Shown: positions 16,668 through 24,508 of the stretch, in pieces
Layout: every line of letters begins with the position of its first letter
Position numbering within the stretch: the first letter of the stretch is position 1
From: Burkholderia sp. D-99
Lineage (GTDB): Bacteria > Pseudomonadota > Gammaproteobacteria > Burkholderiales > Burkholderiaceae
Length of the DNA: 64,000 nt
Direction of reading: 5' to 3'
Assembly: GCF_011605345.1 (NCBI RefSeq)
Contig: NZ_JAAOXM010000001.1
Location: 310,001 to 374,000 of the forward strand
Notes under the pieces: generated by a model
What the model saw: the letters and a program-made list of their open reading frames with translations, nothing else
Database searches by the model: none
What the model was told of the DNA's origin: nothing
Program-made: the position numbers and the translations under genes

Positions 16668-17921
16668 CTACTGCTGCATGTCCGGCGCCTCGCGCAGCCG
16701 CCAGATCGCGTTGCACTGCTGGCCGCCGAGGCTCGTCGAGCGCAGCGTGATGACGGTGCCCGCCGCGATCCGATACGAGAAATGCGCCATCAGCTCGGTG
16801 CCTTTCCGCTGCGACTGCCCGTCGACCAGCACTTCGCACAGCAACGGCGATGGCGAGCCGGACGGGTGTGTGACGTACACGTTCAGGCGCGCGATGTCGC
16901 GTGTCGCGGTGAACACGACCTCGTGGTTCCCGCTGCCGATCAGCATCGTGCCGCCGGGTTCGTCGATCGCCTGCAGGTAGGCGCCCGCACTTCCCTCGAT
17001 CGCCGCGGCCGCAACGTTCAGCCCGGCCGAGCGCACGTAGTCGGCCGCCGCGATGCGCGCGGCGGCCGCGTCGGACTGCGCCGGCGTGCCGTCCGACAGC
17101 GCGAACGGCACCCCGTCGCGCAGCGCGGCGTCGATGTGGTTCGCGTAGTAGCGCCAGCGGTCGAGGAAGCGGATGTCGCCGGTCATGTGCAGCGCGCGGA
17201 TCGGCTCGTCGTGATACCGGAGCGTCGTCGTGCCGGTGCCTGCGTCGAATGCTTCGTGAATGCCGTACTTGCTGACGAAGTTCTGGACCGGATCGAGCAG
17301 CGCGGTCTCGCCCTGTGCGCTCCACAGGTGCAGGAACGTCGTATCGATTCCGAAGCACTCCTGGAAATCGGTGCCGATGCGGGCGATGCAGTCGCGCAGG
17401 TGGCTGGCGTAGCGTGCCCACGCGTCGGCGGTTCCGGCAACGAGCCCGGCCTGCAAGGCGCCGCCGTGGCGTGCGGAGACTTCGTCGACGACGAGGCGCC
17501 AGTGATGATCGCGCCGCTCGCCGATCAGCGGCGTGACGACGAACGTGCAGAACAGCGGGTCGGGGCAGGCGTGAAGCCGGTCGTCGCCGATCTGCGAGAA
17601 CAGGTCGAACCCCGGCGCGCAGAACCAGATGTCGGCGTCGTACAGCGCGAGCTTGCGGATCTGCGGGTTGCGTGCGCAATATTCGGCGGCCTCGATGAAG
17701 CGGCCGACCGGCAGCGCATACGCACCCGACGCGTCGATCACGTCGACCGACTGGCTCGCGAGGATTTGCCGCTTGCGCTCGGAGAGCCTGTAGCCGATCA
17801 CCGCGATCCGCCCGTCGTAGCCGGTGTGCCGCAGCGACAGCAGGAACGGCACGAGCATCTCGTACCACGCGCGGTTGTTGTCGTTGATCGCCACGCAGAC
17901 CGCGTGTTCGCTCGAGTGCAT
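16668..17921 (-). CDS. Putative glycosyltransferase (GT-A-like) with C-terminal extension
   Basis: A 417-residue cytoplasmic protein. The N-terminal half looks like a GT-A nucleotide-sugar fold, with a DxD motif in LALYDADIWF (Asp95, Asp97) after an alternating strand/helix region (AVCVAINDNN, GRIAVIGYRL). From about residue 290 to the end lies a separate beta-rich segment (VVFTATRDIARLNVYVTHPSG, TLRSTSLGGQQCNAIW) of unknown family. The start has a strong GGGGGGAG site. It lies 27 bp downstream of a methyltransferase gene, suggesting a two-gene glycan- or metabolite-modifying unit. Donor and acceptor are unknown. Confidence 0.6.
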   Translation of the reverse strand: MHSSEHAVCVAINDNNRAWYEMLVPFLLSLRHTGYDGRIAVIGYRLSERKRQILASQSVDVIDASGAYALPVGRFIEAAEYCARNPQIRKLALYDADIWFCAPGFDLFSQIGDDRLHACPDPLFCTFVVTPLIGERRDHHWRLVVDEVSARHGGALQAGLVAGTADAWARYASHLRDCIARIGTDFQECFGIDTTFLHLWSAQGETALLDPVQNFVSKYGIHEAFDAGTGTTTLRYHDEPIRALHMTGDIRFLDRWRYYANHIDAALRDGVPFALSDGTPAQSDAAAARIAAADYVRSAGLNVAAAAIEGSAGAYLQAIDEPGGTMLIGSGNHEVVFTATRDIARLNVYVTHPSGSPSPLLCEVLVDGQSQRKGTELMAHFSYRIAAGTVITLRSTSLGGQQCNAIWRLREAPDMQQ

Positions 17922-17948
17922 GTTCTCCCCCCGTTGCGTGCGCCCGGC

Positions 17949-18491
17949 TCAGTAGCCGACGTGGCGCTCGCAGACGACCGCGCCGCAACCGCGGCTGTCG
18001 TGATACGTAATATGAAACTGCTTGTTGTCCCACAGCCACTGGAACACGGCCTGGTACACGCCGGCCACGGTCATGTCGTGCAGCACGATCTTCTTGCGCG
18101 CGAGCGGGCCGAACCGGTTCAGTTCGGCGAGCGTCTGTTCGTACGTATGCGTGGTATCGATGAACAGCAGGTCGGCGGCCAGCGGCTCCATTGCCAGATC
18201 GTCGGCGATCCTGAATTCGAAGTCGATCGACAGTTCTTTCGCCGCCTGCTCCAGTTCGGGCCGGATGTGGAAGTACTCGTCGGAGATGTCGACCGACACG
18301 AGGCGTTTCGGCTGCGCGAGCAGGAAGGCCGTCGTGGTCAGCCCGGTAAACACGCCGAGCTCCAGGATGGTGTCGCATCCGGCGGCCGTTTGCGTATAGA
18401 AGTCGAAGCGGGAAGGGCTGTCGCCGAGCCAGCCGATCGGCTCGATCTTGTACTGCAGGAACTCCATTCGCAGTTGCTGTAGCGTGCGCAT
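17949..18491 (-). CDS. Class I SAM-dependent methyltransferase
   Basis: A 180-residue methyltransferase. Motif I is ILELGVFTG (42-50), the acidic residue after strand 2 is in VSVDIS (Asp68), and LLFIDTTHTYEQT gives a later strand and loop. This resembles the Methyltransf_24 or cephalosporin-hydroxylase-like group. The ATG at 18491 is preceded by AAGGA. It is the first gene of a likely operon with the glycosyltransferase. Substrate is unknown. Confidence 0.75.
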   Translation of the reverse strand: MRTLQQLRMEFLQYKIEPIGWLGDSPSRFDFYTQTAAGCDTILELGVFTGLTTTAFLLAQPKRLVSVDISDEYFHIRPELEQAAKELSIDFEFRIADDLAMEPLAADLLFIDTTHTYEQTLAELNRFGPLARKKIVLHDMTVAGVYQAVFQWLWDNKQFHITYHDSRGCGAVVCERHVGY

Positions 18492-18614
18492 CCTGTTTTC
18501 CTTGGCGAAGCGGATTCGATGGTCTCGATCGTCGCCGGTCGCGGCCGGCGTACGTGGCGTCGGGCATTGTAGATCGCCGCTGCCGCACGGCATAGCACCG
18601 GCGCGGCGGCCCGC

Positions 18615-18660
18615 GGCGATTACCCGCGCGCCGGCATCGCCGGGCGCGCGGGTAATCGCC
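18615..18660 (-). terminator. Hairpin terminator of orphan DdpA-like gene
   Basis: A perfect 18-bp stem (GGCGATTACCCGCGCGCC at 18615-18632 with its complement at 18643-18660) encloses a 10-base loop. It begins 2 bp beyond the stop of the leftward solute-binding protein gene. There is no long T-run, so it may act as an mRNA 3' stabiliser or a hairpin-dominated terminator. Confidence 0.7.
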
Positions 18661-18661
18661 A

Positions 18662-20251
18662 TTATTTCGCCAGCGTGCGGTATGACACGAGGTCGTTGAT
18701 CGGCCCGATTTCCGGCCCGGTCACACCGGGGCGTGTCGCGACCTGCACGACCTTCTCGAACATGATGATGAACGGCGAGTTCGCGAGCACGGCCTTCTGC
18801 AGCGCTTCGTAACGCTGCGCGCGCTTCGCGGGCGACGGCTCGACGAGCGCGGCCTCGGTGTCCTTCGTCAGTTGCGGAATGTCCCAGCTGTTGCGCCACG
18901 CGAGCATCTTCGTCGGCGACTGGTCGGAGTTGTCCGGATTCCACGCGAAGCCGCGCGCATTGCTGTTCGGGTCCATGTAGTCGGGCGACCACTCGCCGAC
19001 GAAGATGTCGTGCTGGCGCGCGCGATACTTGCCGATCGCCTGCTTCGCATCGCCCGGAATCAGCTTCACGCGGATGCCGCCCTGCGCGAAGTTCGCCTGC
19101 AGCGCCTGCGCGATCTCGAGGTACGGATAGTCGTTCGGCATGTCCATCGTCACGTCGAAGCCGTTCGGCAAGCCGGCCTTGGCGAGCAGCGCCTTCGCCT
19201 TCGCGACGTCCTGCTTGTACGGCCGCGCGTTCGACGCGCCGAGGAAGCCTTCGGGCAGGAAGGTTTCATGCACCTTGTAGGTGGTGCTGACGATGTTGCG
19301 CTGGATGCCGTCATAGTCGACGAGCCATTTCATCGCCTGCTGCACTTCCGGTTTCGCGAGATTCGGGTTCTTCGTGTTCAGGCTCAGGTACAGCAGCGCG
19401 GACACCGGCCACGACGCGACCTTGATCTTGCCGGCCTTCGTCAGCGCGGCGAGGCTGTCGGGGCTCAGGTTGCGCGCGGCGTCGGCGTCGCCGTTCTCCA
19501 GCAGCAGTCGTTGCGCGGATGCCTCGGGCACGTGGCGCAACACGATGCGCTTCATCGGGTACGGCGTGCGGTATTTCTCGAAGCGCTGCAGCACGATGGT
19601 CTCGTTGGGCGTCCACTTGACGAGCTGGTACGGGCCCGAGCCCGCGTCGTTGGTCCGCAGCCAGCCGCTGCCGAGATCGTTGCCCTGCTGGTGCGACAGC
19701 AGCAGCTTCTTGTCGAAGACGGATGCCGGGCATGCGCTCAGCACGTTGAGCACGAAGCTCGGTGCGTACTTGCGGTCGGTTTCGAGCACGACGGTCTGCG
19801 GATCGACCACGCGCACCTTCTGCATCACGTTCGCCTTCGTGAGGCCGAGGTCGGCGAGCACGCCGGCGGGCCCCTTGTCGAGCAGGATGGTGCGCTGCAG
19901 CGACCACGCGACGTCGTCGGCGGTCACCGGGTTGCCGGAATGGAACGTGAGGCCGGGGCGCAGCTTGAACGTGTAGGTCACGCCGTCGGCGCCGACCGTC
20001 CACGATTGCGCGATCTGCCCGTCGAAACGCGTCGGGTCTTTCAGGTCGACGCGCACGAGCCGTTCGTAGGTATTCGCGACGTATTCGGACGGCACCAGCT
20101 CGTAAATCCCGCTCGGGTCGAGGGTCGTGAATTCGCCGAGCTGCGTGGCGACGACGAAGATGCCGGGCGGCGTGGCCGCCTGCGCCGGCAGCGCCGGAAC
20201 AAGCGCGACGAGCGCGGCGCTGACGAACAGGCGGGACAGCAGGTGCTTCAT
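18662..20251 (-). CDS. Orphan peptide-binding protein, DdpA paralogue
   Basis: A 529-residue family 5 solute-binding protein with signal peptide MKHLLSRLFVSAALVALVPA. It matches DdpA at 10316-11917 over the whole mature length, sharing long blocks such as NTKN, YKVHETFLPEGFLG versus YKVHQTFLPEGFLG, and AWRNSWDIPQLTK. No permease or ATPase gene is adjacent, and a hairpin isolates it on its 3' side. It probably feeds the DdpBCDF transporter with a related ligand. The start at 20251 begins the signal peptide; a longer frame to 20293 does not. Confidence 0.88.
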   Translation of the reverse strand: MKHLLSRLFVSAALVALVPALPAQAATPPGIFVVATQLGEFTTLDPSGIYELVPSEYVANTYERLVRVDLKDPTRFDGQIAQSWTVGADGVTYTFKLRPGLTFHSGNPVTADDVAWSLQRTILLDKGPAGVLADLGLTKANVMQKVRVVDPQTVVLETDRKYAPSFVLNVLSACPASVFDKKLLLSHQQGNDLGSGWLRTNDAGSGPYQLVKWTPNETIVLQRFEKYRTPYPMKRIVLRHVPEASAQRLLLENGDADAARNLSPDSLAALTKAGKIKVASWPVSALLYLSLNTKNPNLAKPEVQQAMKWLVDYDGIQRNIVSTTYKVHETFLPEGFLGASNARPYKQDVAKAKALLAKAGLPNGFDVTMDMPNDYPYLEIAQALQANFAQGGIRVKLIPGDAKQAIGKYRARQHDIFVGEWSPDYMDPNSNARGFAWNPDNSDQSPTKMLAWRNSWDIPQLTKDTEAALVEPSPAKRAQRYEALQKAVLANSPFIIMFEKVVQVATRPGVTGPEIGPINDLVSYRTLAK

Positions 20252-20388
20252 GCGGGCTCCGTTGAAAGGGAATCGTGGGTGCGATTCTCTCATCGACGGC
20301 CACCCGGATGAAAATATTCAGCGTGCGCGCCGGCGGGCTGGCGCGCAGGAGCGAGCCGGGCGGGCGCCCGGCATCGGCAGGGTTCGGA

Positions 20389-20724
20389 TCAGATCAGGCA
20401 GCGCGCGAGCGCGAAGCGCATCGCTTCCTCGGGCGGCTCGTTACCCGAGCCGCGCACGACCTTGACGACCGAACCGTTGCCCGACGGCGTCAGCGTGACG
20501 AAGTACGAGTTCGAGCCGACGGCGATATCGGTCACGCCGTTGTGCTGCGATTGCTCGGTGCCCGGCAGGCGGCTGTCGAGGCAGTTGGCGATCGCGTAGG
20601 CCGGACGTTGCGACGACACGTACATCATCGGCGCCGCGCCGGACGAGCCGGCCGAGTCGGACGACGGCGCGGAACCGCAAGCGGCGAGCAGGGCGGCGGG
20701 AAGGAGCAGCAGGAATCGTTTCAT
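20389..20724 (-). CDS. Small lipoprotein of unknown function
   Basis: A 111-residue protein with lipobox LLAAC (Cys16) after MKRFLLLLPAAL, a short Ser/Gly linker, and a compact domain with two further cysteines (NCLD, ARCLI) that could form a disulphide. The block NSYFVTLTPSGNGSVVKVV suggests a beta-sheet fold. I do not recognise the family with certainty. Confidence 0.7.
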   Translation of the reverse strand: MKRFLLLLPAALLAACGSAPSSDSAGSSGAAPMMYVSSQRPAYAIANCLDSRLPGTEQSQHNGVTDIAVGSNSYFVTLTPSGNGSVVKVVRGSGNEPPEEAMRFALARCLI

Positions 20725-20912
20725 GGTGGGTCGTCGTGTGTCTCGTATCGAGGCTGGGGCGCGGGGTAGGCGAAACGCGAAGCTTCGCGACGAAACCGCC
20801 CGGAATCGGGCCGTTTTTGACGGATGACGATGCGACAGGCGGCTGACGACGGAGTATACCCGCAGCGTTTGAAGCCGTTGGCGCGTTGAAACGATTCGAT
20901 ACACAACAAGCA

Positions 20913-20937
20913 CCCGCCGCCGCGCGGCGGCAGCGGG
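20913..20937 (-). terminator. GC-rich hairpin downstream of small exported protein
   Basis: A perfect CCGCCGC/GCGGCGG palindrome (20917-20930), extended by CCCG/CGGG with a small bulge, lies about 45 bp past the stop of the 20982-21311 gene. On the minus strand it is followed by a T-rich stretch (GCTTGTTGTG), consistent with termination. Confidence 0.5.
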
Positions 20938-20981
20938 CGTTTCAGGTGGTGGCGAATGGGCACTTGCCGGTGTTGTCGATC

Positions 20982-21311
20982 TTATTGGCCGATCTGGTGG
21001 CTGACCGCATTTTCCTGCTGGTTCAGCACGTGCTTTTCGCTCTTCGTGATGTGGCTGTGATCCTGCGCAGCCATGTCCCGCTCTTCCTGGCGGATCTTGT
21101 GGTCGTCACGATGCAGGCGCGCGGCCTGTGCGTGCGACATCTCGCCTTCCTTCACTTCGTGATGGATCCGGCGATTCTGGTTTGCGAGGCGCTGGTTGAC
21201 CTCTTCGCGGCGCGGATGCGCCTGTTGCCACGGCGTGTCGGCGAACGCGGTGCCGGTCAGCACCGACATCAGGGTGGCGGCAATCGCGAGATGGCGGGTA
21301 AAGGCTCGCAT
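20982..21311 (-). CDS. Small periplasmic protein, hydrophilic
   Basis: A 109-residue protein with a cleavable signal (MRAFTRHLAIAATLMSVLTGTAFA, residues 1-24). The mature part is very hydrophilic, His/Gln/Arg/Glu-rich and predicted helical (RREEVNQRLANQNRRIHHEV, HRDDHKIRQEERD, KSEKHVLNQQENA). Histidine-rich content could allow metal binding or buffering; that is speculative. It is monocistronic. Confidence 0.75.
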   Translation of the reverse strand: MRAFTRHLAIAATLMSVLTGTAFADTPWQQAHPRREEVNQRLANQNRRIHHEVKEGEMSHAQAARLHRDDHKIRQEERDMAAQDHSHITKSEKHVLNQQENAVSHQIGQ

Positions 21312-21486
21312 GGTGTTTTCTCCTGTCGTTGCGCGTCCGGATCGTGGGCGCTTGTACAAAAAACGCGGAGCGGGCACCGGCTGTTGACGTTTCCGCCTGT
21401 ATCGATTGCAAGTCTTTATTACGTCGGCGCGTGGCGGCACGGGCCCCGGCGTGCGCAGCACGGGGGCCGATCGTCGCGCACGCGGA

Positions 21487-23046
21487 TCAATGCGCGCCGG
21501 CCGCCGCCGCATCGGCATCGCCGCCGCCCGAGCGCGACGGTTTCGTGATCCAGATCAGCGGAATGATCGCGATGAAGATGATCGCCGATACATAGAAGAT
21601 GTCGTTCAGCCCCATCACGGCCGCCTGCGAATCGACCGACGCGTTGAAGAATGCGAGCGCCGAATCGGGGCTCAGATGCAGCAGCGAGCGCGTCGTGTCG
21701 ACCTGCTGCGTGAAGGTCGGGTTGTTGATGCTCGCCTGTTCGGTGAGCCGCGCGTGATGCAGGATCGTGCGGTCGTTCCATGCGTTGCTGATCAGCGACG
21801 TGCCGACTGCGCCGCAGAACGTGCGGCCGAAATTCGACAGGCCGGCGGCGGCCGGGATCTTTTCCGGCGGCAGCCCGGACAGGATGATCGCCGTCAGCGG
21901 CACGAAGAACATCGCCATCGGGATGCCCTGCAGCAGCGTCGGCAGCACCAGATCCCAGCGCGACACGTCGGTGTAGAAGGTCGTGCGCATCATGAACACG
22001 ACCGCGAAGCCGACGAACGCGAGCGTCGCGATGTAGCGCGGGTCGGTGCGCGGCAGCAGGCGCCCCATGACCGGCGTGAGCAGGATCGCGAACACCCCGA
22101 GCGGCGCGGTGGCGAGCCCCGAATCGACCGCGCGGTAGCCGAGATAGCCCTGCATCCACTGCGGCAGCAGCACGAGCGTGCCGAAGAACATCCCGTAGGC
22201 GACCGAGATCGCGATCGTCCCGCCCGCGAAATTGCGCTGCGTGAAGAGCCGCAGGTCGACGATCGGGTTGGCCTCGTGCAGTTCCCACACGAGGAAGAAC
22301 ACGAAGCCGATCAGCGCGACGATGCCGAGCGCGACGACGACGGGCGAGTTGAACCAGTCGAGATCCTTGCCCTTGTCGAGCATGATCTGCAGCGAGGCGA
22401 CCCACAGCACGAGCAGCAGCAGGCCGACCTTATCGATCGGCAGGCGGCGCGTGGCCGATTCGCGATCCCGGAACACGATCCACGTGACCGCGGCCGCGAA
22501 GAAGCCGACCGGGATGTTGATGTAGAAGATCCACGACCAGTTGTAGTCGTACGTGATCCAGCCGCCGAGCGACGGCCCCGCGATCGGGCCGACGAGCGCC
22601 GTCATCGACCACAGCGCCAGCGCGCTCGCCGATTTCTGCCGCGGCCACGCGCCGAGCAGCAGCGCCTGCGACAGCGGCGCGAGCGGCCCGGCGACCGCGC
22701 CCTGCAGGATCCGCGCGGCGAGCAGCGTCGGCAGGTTCGGCGCGATTCCGCACAGCCACGACGCGAACACGAACAGCAGGATCGACGTGACGAACAGGCG
22801 TACCTGGCCGAAGCGCTGCGTGAGCCAGCCCGTCAACGGAATCGACACCGCGTTCGCGGCCGCGAAGATCGTGATGACCCACGTGCCTTCGTCGACCGAC
22901 ACGCCGAGGTCGCCCGAGATGGTCGGAATGGCGACGTTCGCGATCGACGAGTCGAGCACGTTCATGAACATCGCGAGCGATACCGCGATCGTGCCGATCG
23001 CGAGCTTGCCGCCCGACAGCGGGGCTGGAGTTGACGGAGAGGACAT
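21487..23046 (-). CDS. MFS drug efflux transporter, DHA2/EmrB type
   Basis: A 519-residue inner-membrane exporter with about 14 predicted membrane segments. Features include MNVLDSSIANVAIPTISGDLG in helix 1, LTGWLTQRFGQVRLF (motif A region) and ARILQGAVAGPLAPLSQALLL (motif C-like). This is the EmrB/QacA subfamily. No membrane-fusion (EmrA) partner is adjacent. The ATG at 23046 begins the hydrophilic N-terminus. The LysR gene upstream, in the same direction, is the likely regulator. Confidence 0.9.
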   Translation of the reverse strand: MSSPSTPAPLSGGKLAIGTIAVSLAMFMNVLDSSIANVAIPTISGDLGVSVDEGTWVITIFAAANAVSIPLTGWLTQRFGQVRLFVTSILLFVFASWLCGIAPNLPTLLAARILQGAVAGPLAPLSQALLLGAWPRQKSASALALWSMTALVGPIAGPSLGGWITYDYNWSWIFYINIPVGFFAAAVTWIVFRDRESATRRLPIDKVGLLLLVLWVASLQIMLDKGKDLDWFNSPVVVALGIVALIGFVFFLVWELHEANPIVDLRLFTQRNFAGGTIAISVAYGMFFGTLVLLPQWMQGYLGYRAVDSGLATAPLGVFAILLTPVMGRLLPRTDPRYIATLAFVGFAVVFMMRTTFYTDVSRWDLVLPTLLQGIPMAMFFVPLTAIILSGLPPEKIPAAAGLSNFGRTFCGAVGTSLISNAWNDRTILHHARLTEQASINNPTFTQQVDTTRSLLHLSPDSALAFFNASVDSQAAVMGLNDIFYVSAIIFIAIIPLIWITKPSRSGGGDADAAAAGAH

Positions 23047-23460
23047 GGGTTTCCTGCGTAATGGGCGTAATGTGGGCGTAATGTGCGAAACGGATGCAGC
23101 CCGTTGCGGCGGGCACGGGCCACCGCGCACGCGCGCGCGAAGGCGACGCAGGCGCGGCTCGGCTGCTGAACGGAAGGGCGCACGGCGCGGGCGATGCGGC
23201 CCGTTACATCGGGCCGACGCGTGCGACGGGCTGCTCGATCGGGTGCACGAAGCCGTGGCGGGCTTCGGAAGGCGGGATGCGGCCGGTCAGGAAGGCGGGA
23301 CGCGGGTGACGCGTCTGCGGGCAGCGGTCAGGCGGCTGCCGTCGCGGGTGGAGTCGTTGTGCATCGCGACAGGCTAACGATGTGGCGAGCCGCCATCAAC
23401 ACGGGCCGGCTCATTAATCGATTTCGCGTCGCGCAATAATCGGTGTGCGAACCGTGCTGG
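23047..23460. other. 414-bp gap upstream of EmrB-type gene, with small repeats
   Basis: Immediately upstream of the pump start (23056-23086) the motif GCGTAATG recurs three times at about 9-11 bp spacing. This could be a regulator-binding array or slippage sequence in the leader. The remaining GC-rich stretch to 23400 contains no supported gene; 23390-23450 is AT-richer. Confidence 0.45.
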
Positions 23461-24363
23461 TTACGGTGCGGTTCGCCATGCGGTGAACAGTTCCGCGAGA
23501 AAATCGACGAACGCGCGCACCTTGCTGTCGAGTGTCGCGCGCCGCGGGTACAGCACGTGCAGCTCGACGTCGTCGGTCCGGTGCCAGTCGGGCAGCACGA
23601 TTTCGAGTTCGTTGCGTTCGAGCCGGCGGGCCGTGTAGTGCGTCGAGACCAGCGCGATGCCGCCGCCGCTCGCGGCCTGGCGCAGCACCGTCACCGATTC
23701 GTTGGTGATCAGCACCGGCCGCACCGGCACGTCGGCGACTTCGCCCGCCGCGTTGGTGAGCCGCAGCGTCAGGCCGGGCGCGTCGCGGCCGACGAGCAGC
23801 AGGTCGTGCTGCGCGAGGTCCTGCGGCGTGGCGGGCCGGCCGACGCGGTCGAGATAGGCGGGGCTCGCCGCGAGCTTCGCCTGCGACCAGCCGAGCGAGC
23901 GCGCGATGTAGCTGGAGTCGGTCAGCTCGCCCGCGCGCAGCGCGACGTCGAAGCCGTGCTCGACGAGATCGAGCGGGCTGTTGTCATAGATCAGCACGAG
24001 CTGGACGAGCGGGTAGCGCCGGCGAAACTCGGCGAGCGCCGGCTCCAGTTCGAACAGGCCGATCGAGTACGGCACCAGCACGCGCAGCGTGCCCTCCGGC
24101 GCCGTGCGCAGCGAGCGGGCCTGGCGGTCCGCGTCGAGCAGGATGTCCTCGGCGCGCAGGCAGCGCTCGTAGTAGTCGCGCCCGGCCTCGGTGACGGAGA
24201 CGCGCCGTGTGGTCCGGTACAGCAGCTGGACGCCGAGATCGTCCTCGAGCTGCTTGATCTTGCGGCTCACGCTGCTGAGCGGCATGTCGAGGTGCGTGGC
24301 GGCGGCGGTGAAGTTGCCGCGCTCGACCACGCGCAGGAAGATGCGGATGCTTTCGAAGTCCAT
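23461..24363 (-). CDS. LysR-family regulator
   Basis: A 300-residue LysR regulator starting MDFESIRIFLRVVERGNFTA, with the recognition helix around PLSSVSRKIKQLEDDLG (28-44) and the effector domain from about residue 90. It is divergent from the FUSC exporter gene (145 bp between starts) and precedes the EmrB-type gene in the same orientation, so it may control both exporters. The arrangement recalls AaeR upstream of AaeB-type aromatic acid efflux. Confidence 0.88.
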   Translation of the reverse strand: MDFESIRIFLRVVERGNFTAAATHLDMPLSSVSRKIKQLEDDLGVQLLYRTTRRVSVTEAGRDYYERCLRAEDILLDADRQARSLRTAPEGTLRVLVPYSIGLFELEPALAEFRRRYPLVQLVLIYDNSPLDLVEHGFDVALRAGELTDSSYIARSLGWSQAKLAASPAYLDRVGRPATPQDLAQHDLLLVGRDAPGLTLRLTNAAGEVADVPVRPVLITNESVTVLRQAASGGGIALVSTHYTARRLERNELEIVLPDWHRTDDVELHVLYPRRATLDSKVRAFVDFLAELFTAWRTAP

Positions 24364-24508
24364 ACGGGGTGCTTCAGTGTTCGGCCTGCGCGCATCTTAC
24401 CTTCGCCGGACGGATCGCTTCGTGCGGCGGCGATTATCCTGCCCGGTGCAATAACGCATCCCGTCCGCGCCTCTTAGTGGCGGCGGCGCGCGCCCGTATG
24501 CTCGCCGC

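Noticed and set aside
20127-20769. Two overlapping plus-strand frames across the DdpA-paralogue start and the small lipoprotein
   Set aside because: Both are antisense to genes with clear signal peptides and show no domain.
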